Assembly: GCA_947650365.1 (NCBI GenBank)
Contig: OX393554.1
Coordinates: 38,465,200 to 38,529,199 of the forward strand
Origin: Chamaelirium japonicum
Lineage: Eukaryota; Streptophyta; Magnoliopsida; Liliales; Melanthiaceae
Length of the DNA: 64,000 nucleotides
Direction: 5' to 3'
Positions 11,451 to 22,180 of the stretch are shown in pieces (position 1 is the stretch's first letter; each line of letters begins with the position of its first letter). The position numbers and the translations under genes are program-made. The notes beneath the pieces are model-generated. The model saw only the letters and a list, made by a program, of their open reading frames with translations. It did not search any database and was not told the origin of the DNA.

Positions 11451-11914
11451 TAGGGGTGGCAATGGGTCGGGTCGTGTCGGTTCGTGTCTAATTTCGTGTC
11501 GTGTCCAAAACCCCTAGACCCGGACCCGATCCGTTTAACTAATCGTGTCTAGATCCTAAACCCGTACCCGACCCGCTAATAAACGGGTAGACCCGATAAG
11601 ACCTGTTTACCACCCGGGTCTATTCAGTTGACCCGATCGGACCCAATCCGACTCGACCCGACCTGACCCGAAAGACCCGCTGGTATTATATATTATAGTA
11701 TCGAATTGCGGTAGACCCGACCCGACACGACCCGTTGAATACTAAACGAGTCTTCCCGGGTCTACCCTATCCGGACCCTAAGCCTGGACCCGACCCGTTT
11801 ATTAAACGGGTCTATCGTGTTGACCCGTTTATGACCCGAACCCGTTTAGCCCTGACCCAGACCCGCTAACTTCGTGTCGGGTCTGCCGTGTCGGGTCCGA
11901 AATTGCCAGCCCTA
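11451..11914. mobile_element. hAT-like MITE built from GACCCG repeats
   Basis: Starts TAGGGGTGGCAATGGGTCGG and ends AATTGCCAGCCCTA, inverted over about 14 bp with one mismatch. The flanks TGTAGGAA (11443-11450) and GGTAGGAA (11915-11922) match at 7 of 8 bases. The inside consists of repeated ACCCGACCCG and GGGTCTA strings. No coding capacity. Confidence 0.8.
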
Positions 11915-12039
11915 GGTAGGAAGACCTCTAGCTGGTTGAACGGAACTATTAGGCGGGTTCAGTGTTTGTTTGTTTGGTCGGGGTGTTTGAGGCCGAAGTA
12001 TAGACGGCAGCTTATGGTCCTTTGCTGAGATCTGGCAGG

Positions 12040-12935
12040 GGGGGGGGGGGGGGGGGATCGGGAGATTTGGCAAGGGGAGCGAATGTGGCAGTTGAGGATT
12101 CCACAGAGGGTACATATGTTTTTGTGAAAACTCCTACATGGAGCCTTACCATCCGCGTTGTTACAGCAGCACCAAATTGAGATGAGTTATGGTTGTTGCC
12201 CATCGTGCGCGGAGCCAGAGAAAGACATCGAGCACATCTTTTGACTATGTCTGAAGGTGTGAGAGTTTTGGCGATTGGTGCCAGGGTCGAAGGATGAGAG
12301 ACAGCAAGCAACTCCGATTCCAAGTGAAGTCCTGGTGGTAGCTAGCTATGTGGCAGCTATGGAAAGCTCGTTGTCAGCATGTGTTTGGCCATGGAAATTG
12401 TTCGTTCCAAGACACGATCCAACATGGTGTTGAGCTCTGCAACCAATTTGTCAAGAGCATGAGTGGATCGAGGAATTTGAATCAATGGGACCCCGGAGTG
12501 GAATATGTGGTATGGACTAATGGCTCTTTCCACTCCGCTGAGGTCTTGGCTAGTGGGACGCGGGTTCTAGCTAGCTTCTAAGTCCGACAAAGTGCATGCT
12601 GTGGCTTCCTTCCTTCGTAGATTGGAAGATATTTTATAGGCAGAATTATGGGCTATTAAGGAGGCCTTGGCAGAATTGGTTCAACGGGCATGTGGTAATG
12701 TTGTGATTATGACGAATGCTTCGAGGGCTAGGGATGCTTTAGTTCTGGCAAAGAGTGGCACTGCTAGCACTAGTCTACACGTTGTTGACTATCGGTTAGA
12801 TTGACAACAACTTGATGATGATCAGATTCGGTGGATACCATGGTCGGCCAATAGTGCAGCTCACTGGTTAACTTCTACATCACGGGCTACAGGTTCTGAA
12901 GGTTTTTGGAGCTTGGACTCTCCTAATGTTCTCTC
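12040..12935 (+). pseudogene. LINE-derived zf-RVT plus RNase H fragment
   Basis: From about 12079 the frame reads WQLRIPQRVHMFL, then a zinc-finger-like CCPSCAEPEKDIEHIF, the zf-RVT region of plant LINE ORF2. MWQLWKARCQHVFG follows at 12348 and then an RNase H-like domain: VVWTNGSF (the family has a TDGS-type first catalytic site; here Asp is Asn), AELWAIKEALAEL at about 12640, DALVLAK, and IRWIPWSANSAAHWL at about 12830. Stops (TGA at about 12241) and frame changes make it a pseudogene. This LINE lineage carries an RNase H domain, unlike the 45.97-kb LINE, so it is a different family. Confidence 0.75.
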
Positions 12936-13025
12936 AACTGTTGTTCTAGAGGACCTCCATGTTATGATGTACTGACCCACTTATGAACTACCAAAACAGA
13001 AGAGAAAATTCCTATAGGGTGGTGA

Positions 13026-13125
13026 TAGTTCACATGTCAGATGGGGAGAAGTGTGCTTGTCACGATCTGGAGGAGAATTGGGTTTGAGAACCGTGGAAGA
13101 TATAAGCAAAGCCAGCTACCTACAC
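13026..13125 (+). pseudogene. LINE RT C-terminal fragment out of order
   Basis: The frame reads RWGEVCLSRSGGELGLRTVE, matching the conserved W-(E/D)-x-VCLP-x-GGLG-x-R block that follows the RT domain in plant LINEs (in the 45.97-kb LINE: RWDQVCLPKKLGGLGVLDLR). It lies downstream of the RNase H fragment although it should be upstream. It is therefore either a second insertion or a rearranged copy. Confidence 0.65.
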
Positions 13126-13219
13126 CTTCGAAATGGATATCATTTGGACTCATGGGGAAGATCCTTTGCTTAATTATCTTAATTCTTTTTATTATGATCT
13201 ATTTGCTATTTTCATAGTT

Positions 13220-14604
<1,385 letters not shown>

Positions 14605-14683
14605 CTAAAATCCTAGCTCCTCCTTGGTGTTGACACCTTCAATTTGAATCAGAGATGTGTCATCGTACTCGTCCGAATTCGAC
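14605..14683 (-). pseudogene. Exon fragment of cytosolic ribosomal protein eL33 (L35a)
   Basis: Minus-strand translation of the exon contains TSLIQIEGVNTKEE, a hallmark segment of eukaryotic large-subunit protein eL33/RPL35A. It is preceded by SNSDEYDD, where the family has SNQYPN. A splice acceptor (GGTTAG) sits directly upstream at 14684-14689. After KEEL the frame runs into GF and a TAG stop instead of the expected V-A-W-Y continuation. It is thus a single genomic exon with lost downstream sequence, not a processed copy. No other eL33 exon was found nearby, so it is probably a captured or relict gene fragment. Confidence 0.72.
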
Positions 14684-15483
14684 CTAACCAAAGAAATCCA
14701 CATATAAAAATAAAACAAAATTGATATCAAAGAATGATTGAGACGTAATATACAACATGTTCATTGGCAGTTCCCTTTAAAATAGCTATAATACTGGGTT
14801 CCTATAAAGTAGCATATGGATGTTGGATAAAGCTGGTTGAACGGACATCAGTCACACATACAGATGTCATTTATCTCATAATTCAGGTGCTAAATAATTC
14901 ATAACTTCCCAATTTTACTTTTTTTCCATGTTAGCATGGTTTAAGCACAATAAATCACCATGAAAATAATAAAACTGTGTTGCCAGTTCAACCATTAGAA
15001 ACAAAATAGTAAGTAATCTACTCAATTCAAAGTGTAACACAAAAACCTTAGTGGATTCTGAAAAGAGGTTTGTGCCGTCACATTTGTAGAAGTAAGCCAA
15101 AGTCACACCAAATTTCGACCAACACAGAATTACATTACTCATGCATTAGTGTAGGGGCAAAAGGCAAGGGTAGTACATTCTTAGGTACAATAACTTGGCA
15201 TATATGTTGAATAATCATACATGGCTTTTAATAATACTCTGTTTTCAAGCAAGAAATACCCATACATCATTACAAACCTGCAAAACACAACATTGCCAAA
15301 ATCTACAAAGGCAATGAACAACGATGGATTTTTTTTTTGAGATAAGTGGGCGGGCAATGGCCCACTTCAGGCTTGGACTAATCTCTCCGAGAGTGAAGCC
15401 TGACCCACTCGGATTAAATCTATATATTGATCGGTTTTTCCTATGAATGCCCTTCACGCCTCCATTTACAACCGATCAGAGTT
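14684..15483. other. AT-rich interval with a possible retroelement 3' end
   Basis: No gene recognised. At about 15330-15430 a T run followed by GAGATAAGTGGGCGGGCAAT looks, on the minus strand, like the short GC-rich terminus plus CTC(A)n tail seen at the LINE ends at 11.3 and 20.1 kb. No target duplication was found. Confidence 0.4.
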
Positions 15484-15790
15484 TGCGTGCGTGAGGGGTA
15501 GATTCCTCTTTGACGATGATGCGGCGAGTTTAGGTGAGGTTTTGTAATTTGCCCAAAAAAATAAAGAAACTAACATGCTAGATTATATATTAGATTAGAT
15601 CATTCAAAAATAATGAGAGCTTCGCTAATTGGAAAAAAAAACAGAGGAATAAATTTTTTTAGGTGAGGTTGTGTGCGTTGAGGGGTTGATTCCTCCTTAA
15701 TGATGGTGCGGCTAGTTTAGGTGAATAGTTTAGGTGAGATTTTCTAATTTGCTCAAAAAAATAAAGAAACTAACATGTTAGATTACATGT
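15484..15790. repeat. Imperfect direct duplication, about 185-bp period
   Basis: The block GAGGGGTAGATTCCTC, a GTTTAGGTGAGGTTTT-type string and AAAAAATAAAGAAACTAACA at 15484-15590 recurs at about 15669-15790 with small changes. Confidence 0.75.
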
Positions 15791-16039
15791 TACGTCATTC
15801 AAAAAAAACAGAGAAACAATTTTATTGGTAGAACAACAATCATTTATTACCCAAGAAGTATAATCACAAATTGAAACCCAAAAAATGGAGAACTGGGTGA
15901 CAACAAATTGAAACCACATATTAGTGAAGCCAAAAATTCGGATATACAAATTTTGCCAAAAGAAAAGCTTATTTCATAGAAAAATCTAGTTTCATGAAAA
16001 GTTATGGATTTGAGCAAGATATTGTGCTGAATTTTTTTT

Positions 16040-16183
16040 TATAAGGTTGGTATTTATCAAGTCGGATTTGGGTTTAAGTTGTTAACCCGTCTATTTAACG
16101 GGTCGAGTTTGGGTTGGGTGTTTTGCCCTTGTATTAATGTCCCAACCCGACAAAAACCCGACCTGATCCATTGCCACCCCCTA
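16040..16183. mobile_element. End fragment of a GACCCG-type hAT element
   Basis: AACGGGTCGAGTTTGGGTTG-like repeats end at CCATTGCCACCCCCTA, the same terminus as the elements at 8.85 and 11.45 kb. The other end and the duplication are not recognisable. Confidence 0.45.
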
Positions 16184-16529
16184 CATATGTCCTGAATGAC
16201 TCAGTTCTTACTCCTCTTGACCACCCAACATGTTCACATAGCTGTGAGGCTCTAACTAAGCAACCCGACCAAAACAAAAGATGGGATGGCCTTGTATCAA
16301 TGTCTTGTATCAACATGTTCACATAGATGGATGACCTTATATCAATGTCTCAACCAGACCAAAACAGAAGATCAACTAAAAGCAAAATAATTCAAAAATG
16401 AGACAGGAAAACAATTTGGATGAAGAAAAGATGGACTAAAAAATACATATTTTTGCATAGGCAATAATATGTATGCAAAAAAAAAAAACAAAGGATCAAA
16501 TTTTTGCATCCATATTTTTGGAAAATATG

Positions 16530-17885
16530 GATGCACACTTCGGGCTCAGAGAATTCATAGGCAAAATCATTCAAAAATCATATTGGTAAAAAATATGTAT
16601 GATTTTTTGCATTTAAAATGGCTGATTTTTCCTATAAAAACTCCGAGCCCACAATGAGTCCATAGCCCGGAAAAAAAATCAACACACTTCGGGCTTGGAG
16701 TATTCCTAGGCAAAATCAGTGATTTTAAATGCAAAATCATTCAAAAATAAGATAAAAAAAAATTGGATGCATCATATTTGACCGCCTTAACCGTAGCCAA
16801 AAATCTAATTTGGAATATATGTTATTGAAAATTTCAAATCCTTGAAACAACAGTCAACAGTCTCATTCTAGCCAAATGAATCTATATGAACCCAAAGTCA
16901 AGACGGGTAAAATATCTGGATGTACACTTCGGGCTCAGAGTATTCATAGGCAAAATCATAAAAAAATAAGACGTGTAAAAAATATGTATGATTTTTTGCA
17001 TTTAAAATGACTGATTTTGTCTATTATGCAATAGTCTCATTCTAGCCAAAATTTTACAACATTGTACTATAATGCTATAAAAAAAATGCAACTCAAGGGA
17101 CAGAGGCAGAGCGATGGAATGTAAAGGAATCTCACCTCGTATTGGTCCGCGCCTTGGTGGTGTGCGTTGAAGCCTCCGCTGATTGCCAAAAAAAAAAAAC
17201 AAATGATCAACTTTTTTTAAAAAAACAGAAGATCAATTTGCGAGAGAGTGAGAGGTAGAGATGGTACCTGGGGGTGTGAACTGGGTTTTGTCCAGTCAGG
17301 ATCAAGTCTCTCTATTCAATGAGCCTAACATTCCATGATGCTACGACTGCAGAAACACAAAATCAAGGATTAAAATCAAAATCAGCAATGAAAATTCTGG
17401 ATGTACACTTCGGGTTCAGAGTATTCATAGACAAAATCATTAAAAAATAAGACAGGTAAAAAATATGTATGCTTTTTTGCATTTAAAATGATTGATTTTG
17501 TCTATGAAGCAACAATCTCATTTTAGCCAAAATTTTACAACATTGTACTATAATGCTATAAAAATAATGCAACTCAAGGGACAGAGGCCTCTCTTCAGCG
17601 ATGGAATGTAAAGGAATCTCACCTCATATTGGTCAGCGCCTTGGTGGTGTGCGGTGAAGCCTCCGCTGACTGCCAAAAAAAAAAAAAACAAATGATCAAC
17701 TTTTTTTGAAAAAACAGAAAATCAATTTGCGAGAGAGTGAGAGGTAGAGATGGTACCTGGGGGCGTGAGCTGGGTTTTGTCCATTCAGGATCAAGTCTCT
17801 CTATTCAATGAGCCTAACATTTCATGATGCTACGACTACAGAAACACAAAATCTAGGATTAAAATCAAAATCAGCAATGAAAAAT
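16530..17885. repeat. Tandem duplication, 481-bp period, plus shorter related copies
   Basis: GGATGTACACTTCGGG at 16918 and 17399 starts two near-identical blocks of 481 bp (16918-17398 and 17399-about 17880). The first ~110 bp of the unit also occurs in worn form at about 16529-16640 and 16682-16760. On the minus strand each unit contains two stretches bounded by splice-like sites. One runs between a T-rich GGCAG acceptor and GAG|GTGAGATT and reads GGFTAHHQGADQYE or its variant. The other ends at CCCAG|GTACC. They could be duplicated exons, but I do not recognise the protein. Confidence 0.8.
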
Positions 17886-18259
17886 CTGATTTGTGCAAGG
17901 GTTAAAAAAGTTTCACTGATTAGCACAATACAACTGTTTTGGTAGAGAGAGCTTGAATGCTACAGTTGTCGCTCTTGTTCCAACTCTCGACTCGTAAGGT
18001 AGGAACAATGCAATGGAGGTGACGACTACAGTTGTCTCTCTCTCTCATTTTTTTCCTGAAAAAATGGATCAAGTTATTTGAATAAATGAAGGAATGAAAA
18101 ACAGAGGAAAGAGCGTAATATTTTACACACATCAAACATTTCTATAGAAATATTTTGGTCAAAAGAGGCGTCCATTTCGAGCTTGCTTATATCAGCAACG
18201 ATTACATTTACATTCAAGAGTTGGAGTTATTTTCAAGACGATCAAGTAATAAATTTTAT
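17886..18259. other. Interval with no feature recognised
   Basis: AT-rich with a short GA/CT-rich patch near 18032-18048. Minus-strand intron sequence between the kinesin-like exons and the duplicated block is possible but unproven. Confidence 0.4.
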
Positions 18260-18490
18260 TTAGCTTAAAATTTTATGAACAACTTGATCCCCTTTTTCTT
18301 CATCAGCACTTTGAGGTCTTATCCTTACTACAACCTACATTAAAAATAAAGATGAGGAGAACAAAAATGATAAGGAAAAAAAAGAAGTATAAAGATTGAG
18401 AAAATGAATAGAATTCACCTCGAGATGATGTGACTCCGAACACATCAAAACTCTGAGAGCTACTTCCAACGTTTTGAACTTCATACGAAG
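18260..18490 (-). pseudogene. Two exons resembling the start of a kinesin motor domain
   Basis: On the minus strand, exon 18490-18419 lies between a TTTCAG acceptor and a CTCGAG|GTGAAT donor. Exon 18334-18263 follows an 84-bp intron ending in ATGTAG. Both are open in the same phase, and the junction reads SESHHLE then VVVRIRPQSADEEKGDQVV. VVVRIRP followed by an acidic GD-x-VV stretch is the first strand of kinesin motors, closest in my memory to plant KIN-12/KIN-10 types. A TAA follows at 18262-18260 and no P-loop (GxxGxGKT) exon was found downstream. It is a remnant or captured fragment rather than a gene. Confidence 0.42.
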
Positions 18491-20020
18491 CTGAAATGGT
18501 TCAGGGATTTTGTTAAAATATCATTTCTATAAAAAAAAACTAATTGCCATTAAAACCATTTGGAGGTGCAGATAACATAACTGATTAAGATGAAATATAA
18601 GTAGTAATACAAAGTGCAAATCACACCATTTCTACACTTGCTACCTGAACGCATTATGTCTTTAGTAATGAACGATGTGGCACAATGTGATTGGGCAGTA
18701 AGCAAGCGTATAACACTCCAACCAACAAACAACCTTCCAATGCCGAAATGTACGTCTGGTAGCGATTGGCAAGCAAGGTGTCAAGGCAATACTAACTCCA
18801 TTTGTTTTGTGTGGGAGTTCACTCTCCTAAATGACTGGAGATTCATTTGCTTTGTGTGTCGGAGATCCCTATCATAACAACAAAGTGCAGCTTAATCTAA
18901 TGAGTTGAAGTAAAACTCTACTTCATTAGGCCAAAAAAATAAAATTCAACTTCTCCATTGATTCTTCAATCGGAACGGAGGTTCCCCCCTTCCGATCCTT
19001 CATACGCTTCATCGAATGCACACAGCCCCCTCTCTCTATTCCCAAATCCCAACCCCAGTGAAAAAGTCTGGGCTCCACCTCCCCTAACACTGTAAAGAAT
19101 GGGGAGGGAGTTGCAGCTCCACCTCCCCTAACGCTGCTACCACCTGAGAAGAAGGGGGAGGGATCTGCGGCTCTACCACCCTTTGCCGCTGCGCTGCCCA
19201 GCCGAGGAGAGAGAGAGAGAGAGAGATGGGGGGGAGGGGGGGAGGAGAGAGTGAACAGAAGAGCACCCATCTCCAAGGACCTCCTCCTCTTTCTTCGGGA
19301 CTGCAATTGAGAGAGGGAAGGGAAGGTGAGAGGGGAAATCGGAGTGAAACAAAGAAGAGGGGGAGAGAAGAAGGAAGGGAAGGGAGAGCATACCTGGAGG
19401 AGCCCCACTAAGAATCACCGTCGATAGTAGCAGGAACACCCACCGGCTGCATCGCACTCGGCTAGCCCCGACGCTGGCCAGACGGTCGCTCGGGAGCGAA
19501 GAGAAAGAGAGGAGGGGGTTTGGTGGAGATAGAGGGGGTTTGGTGGAGATAGAGGGGGTTAGGGCTCAGGGTTAAGGGGGGTCTCTTGGAACGGGGGCTC
19601 GGACGATGGATCTTGATTACCTAGGGTGGCTGGGGCGGCTCGCCTTTACCGATGGAAGGCGGATGGGAGGGCTCTCGGACGGAAGGGCGGACGATTCGAT
19701 TACCCAGGGCGGCTCGCTCGGACGGGGGAGAAAAAGGGGCTCGATCGGACGGATCAGGCGCTGGCTCCTCTCCTCTCTCTCCCTCTCTCTCTTTAAGGGG
19801 GATTTAAAAGGCAAATTTAAGAGGTATGGGGATGGGGTATGCTGATTTAAGATAGGGATTTAAGAGGCTGATTGGAATTTAAGAAGGATGGTGAGTGGGA
19901 TTCGTTGGTTGGGGCTAGGAAACGGACGACTGTGATTTATCCCCCTCCTCTAGATAAATCTGAGCCGCTCCTTTGTCTCAGTTCATTTGTCCCCCCCACA
20001 ACCGTCGTCCCTTATTATAT

Positions 20021-20022
<2 letters not shown>
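18491..20022. other. Possible 5' region of a minus-strand gene remnant
   Basis: GC- and CT-rich DNA at about 18950-19800, including CTCTCTCTCCCTCTCTCTCT at 19773-19792, looks like a plant 5' leader and first exon for transcription leftwards toward the kinesin-like exons. On the minus strand a CTCCAG|GTATGC donor at about 19394 and a TTGCAG acceptor at about 19300 fit an intron of roughly 95 bp. The conceptual products are low-complexity Ser/Pro/Leu strings, so no coding sequence is called. Confidence 0.3.

Positions 20023-20097
<75 letters not shown>
20023..20097. repeat. (TA)n microsatellite, about 75 bp
   Basis: Pure AT dinucleotides directly joined to a T run at 20098-20117 that is the poly(A) tail of a minus-strand LINE end. 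Confidence 0.97.
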
Positions 20098-20115
<18 letters not shown>

Positions 20116-20427
20116 TTGAGAATCCCTTTTAGTGAGATGAGAGGGGTTCGGCTTAGACTCCTACCTGTTTATTAAAATAAAAAAAAAATACAGAGAATGC
20201 CTAAGAGGCACCGACATCCAAGGTGTACACACTTCCAACACGGGCTAACAAAATCGCCCTGCACTACAAGCAAGAAAAAACAAAAAACCCGAAAGTTCTA
20301 AGACTTTGCAGCCCTCGATCTTTTCAAATCATGGATCTGTGCTAGGAACGATCCCGAGCCTTTCCCCTTGATGGACTTTTTAGGTCTATTTCAGAATTGT
20401 TGTTTAGTCATGTTTATTGTTTCTTTT
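20098..20427 (-). mobile_element. LINE 3' end, minus strand, split by the gypsy insertion
   Basis: Read on the minus strand, the sequence runs into AATAAACAGGTAGG, a GC-rich terminus, GGGATTCTC and a 20-base A run. That terminus matches the 192-bp LINE at 11113-11304. The gypsy element inserted into its 3' untranslated part, so the rest probably continues right of 43225 for a short, undefined distance. Confidence 0.7.
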
Positions 20428-20933
20428 AGTCTTGTGGGGGGTTTTTAGTCGAACCGGACGGTTCGGGTGGCGAGCACAATCCAACAAGCCAAATTAAAAC
20501 AAACCGGGAATTACGTGGAAAACCCCTTCTCAACGACGAAGGGGAAAAAACCACGGGTGGGGCGAGAATACACTAAGACTAATCTTTCGGTTACAATCTC
20601 TCACCTTAACCCCAATTACATACCCTGAGGACCGGTCTCCCAAACTACCGACCTCTGCAATTTCACTCAGACTACCGACCGTTGCGGACAGCGTCTATCT
20701 GCAGGTCGTTTGCAAACAGTGTCTGGCTGCTGACCGACCGACTTTCGCAGACAGACTCTGGGTGCAGACCGACCGACCTCCGCAGACAGCCTCTGGATGC
20801 AGACCGACCGATCTCCGCTGATAGCCTCTGGGTGCAGACCGACCGACCTCCGCAGCTCCACAAATTCCGGGACGAAACGGGCAGCGTCTCCTCCAGAGTT
20901 CTTCCCCCCCCCTTTGCTGAAGGGGTAGGTCTC

Positions 20934-20941
20934 CTTTTATA
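20934..20941 (-). promoter_or_regulatory. TATA box of the 3' LTR
   Basis: TATAAAAG on the minus strand, in the same place as at 42367-42374 in the other LTR. It would drive leftward read-out into the flanking LINE and (TA)n DNA. Confidence 0.7.
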
Positions 20942-21119
20942 GTGGCGGAGTGACGGTTACGGCGCTCCGCGAAAATCGGGCGGTTGACGTGTCCCCGCAA
21001 TGAGCTCAACCGCCGCGATGACGTGGCGCGCGGTTGACACTTGGTCACTTTGGCCCGGAAATCGCGGAGCGTCGTCGGCACAGCGAGACCTCCGTGTTCG
21101 ACTGCTTCTTCACTCCTCG

Positions 21120-21720
21120 GCTCGTTGCACGTCCCATCGAGAGAGGGGGGGGGGTGTGCTTCCTTGGTGACCAGCCGACCGCCCCCCCCCCCTTCTGGCT
21201 ACAAGCCGACCCAATAGAGAGGGGGGGGTGCCTCCTTGGTGACCGACCGACCCCCCCTTTTTCTGGCTACATGCCGACCCAGAGAAAAAGGGGGGGGGGG
21301 GGGCTGCTGCCCTCCTTGGTGACCGACCGACCGGCCCCCCCCTCTGGCTACATGCCGACCCAGGCGAAAAAAAGGGGGGGGGGGGGGGCTGCTGCCCTCC
21401 TTGGTGACCGACCGACCGGCCCCCCCCTCTGGTTACATGTCGACCCAGGAGAAAAGGGGGGGGGGGGGGGCTGCTGCCCTCCTTGGTGACCGACCGACCG
21501 CCCCCCCCCCCCTCTGGCTACATGCCGACCCAGGAGAGAGGGGGAGGGGGTGTGCCTCCTTGGTGACCGACCGACCCCCCCTCTTTCTGGCTACATGCCG
21601 ACCCAGAGAGAGAGGGGGGGGGTATGTTGCCCCTTCTCTCCTTTCTGGCTACATGCCGACCCAGAGAGAGGGGGGGGGGGTGTTTGTTGCATGGCCGAAA
21701 CCCCCCTCCTTCTCTCTGAC
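21120..21720. repeat. U3 tandem array of alternating G- and C-tracts
   Basis: About seven units of 57-87 bp. Each has CTACATGCCGACCCAG, a purine stretch running into 7-14 G, a short link (GCTGCTGCCCTCCTTGGTGA), CCGACCGACC and then 6-12 C. G-tract and C-tract in one unit can pair as a hairpin, and four nearby G-tracts could form a quadruplex. Lengths of the tracts differ between units and between the LTRs. Long frames through the array are artefacts. Confidence 0.9.
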
Positions 21721-21760
21721 TGTTGCGTTGCCGGCTCCAACAGGGAATGGTACACACAAT

Positions 21761-21770
21761 ACCCCCTCCT
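21761..21770 (-). promoter_or_regulatory. Polypurine tract of the gypsy element
   Basis: Minus strand AGGAGGGGGT, ending 2 bases from the 3' LTR; the expected plus-strand primer site. Confidence 0.75.
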
Positions 21771-22029
21771 GACCGGACGGTCTTCGGTCCCGCCCGGTCA
21801 GGATCACTTCACCTCAATTTGCGTACAGCCTCAACTTGCATGCTAGCATCGCCTTGCGTGCCCGCACTGGTTTGCTTGCGCGTCTCGGTTTGCATGCCCG
21901 CCTCAGTTCGGGGCTGTTGCAACTCAAAAACAGCTGTCTGGGTTTTTTCTGATTTTTCGCCATATGGTGTCGCCAGGCGCCGCCACCTCGCCTCCTCGAA
22001 ATTCGAACCCATCTAGCTCCAACTTCGTC

Positions 22030-22037
22030 TATAAATA
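22030..22037 (+). promoter_or_regulatory. TATA box for the antisense ORF
   Basis: TATAAATA on the plus strand, 151 bp before the ATG at 22181. An ATG at 22046 lies only 9 bases past the box, so a transcript starting about 30 bp downstream would exclude it. This supports 22181 as the true start. Confidence 0.65.
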
Positions 22038-22180
22038 GGAGCCAGATGGTTCATTTCTTTCCTCTGCTTCAGATCTTTCCTCTACAGCTGAAGGTTCATT
22101 TGGGAGAAGTTTCGCTTGAATACACGTCGAAGACCTGCGTGTCGGCTCGTTTGGATACCCGTCGAGGACTTGCGGCGAAG

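Larger units (their letters stand above)
20433..21758 (-). repeat. 3' LTR of the Tat-type gypsy element
   Basis: It pairs with 41868-43220. The transcription direction is leftwards: U3 is the repeat-rich right part (21758 to about 20942), followed by the TATA box, then R-U5 down to 20433. Starts TG and ends CA. Confidence 0.95.

Noticed and set aside
18926..19457. A Ser/Pro/Leu-rich minus-strand protein of 90-160 residues.
   Set aside because: Low-complexity CT-rich DNA, likely a leader region; no domain and competing frames.
21034..21846. Long overlapping frames on both strands through the left LTR (Gly/Pro/Thr-rich proteins).
   Set aside because: They arise from the G- and C-tract repeats, exist in several frames at once and change with tract length between the two LTRs.
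22046..22180. The ATG at 22046 as start of the antisense ORF.
   Set aside because: It lies only 9 bases after the TATA box, so it would precede the expected transcription start; the ATG at 22181 opens the conserved region.
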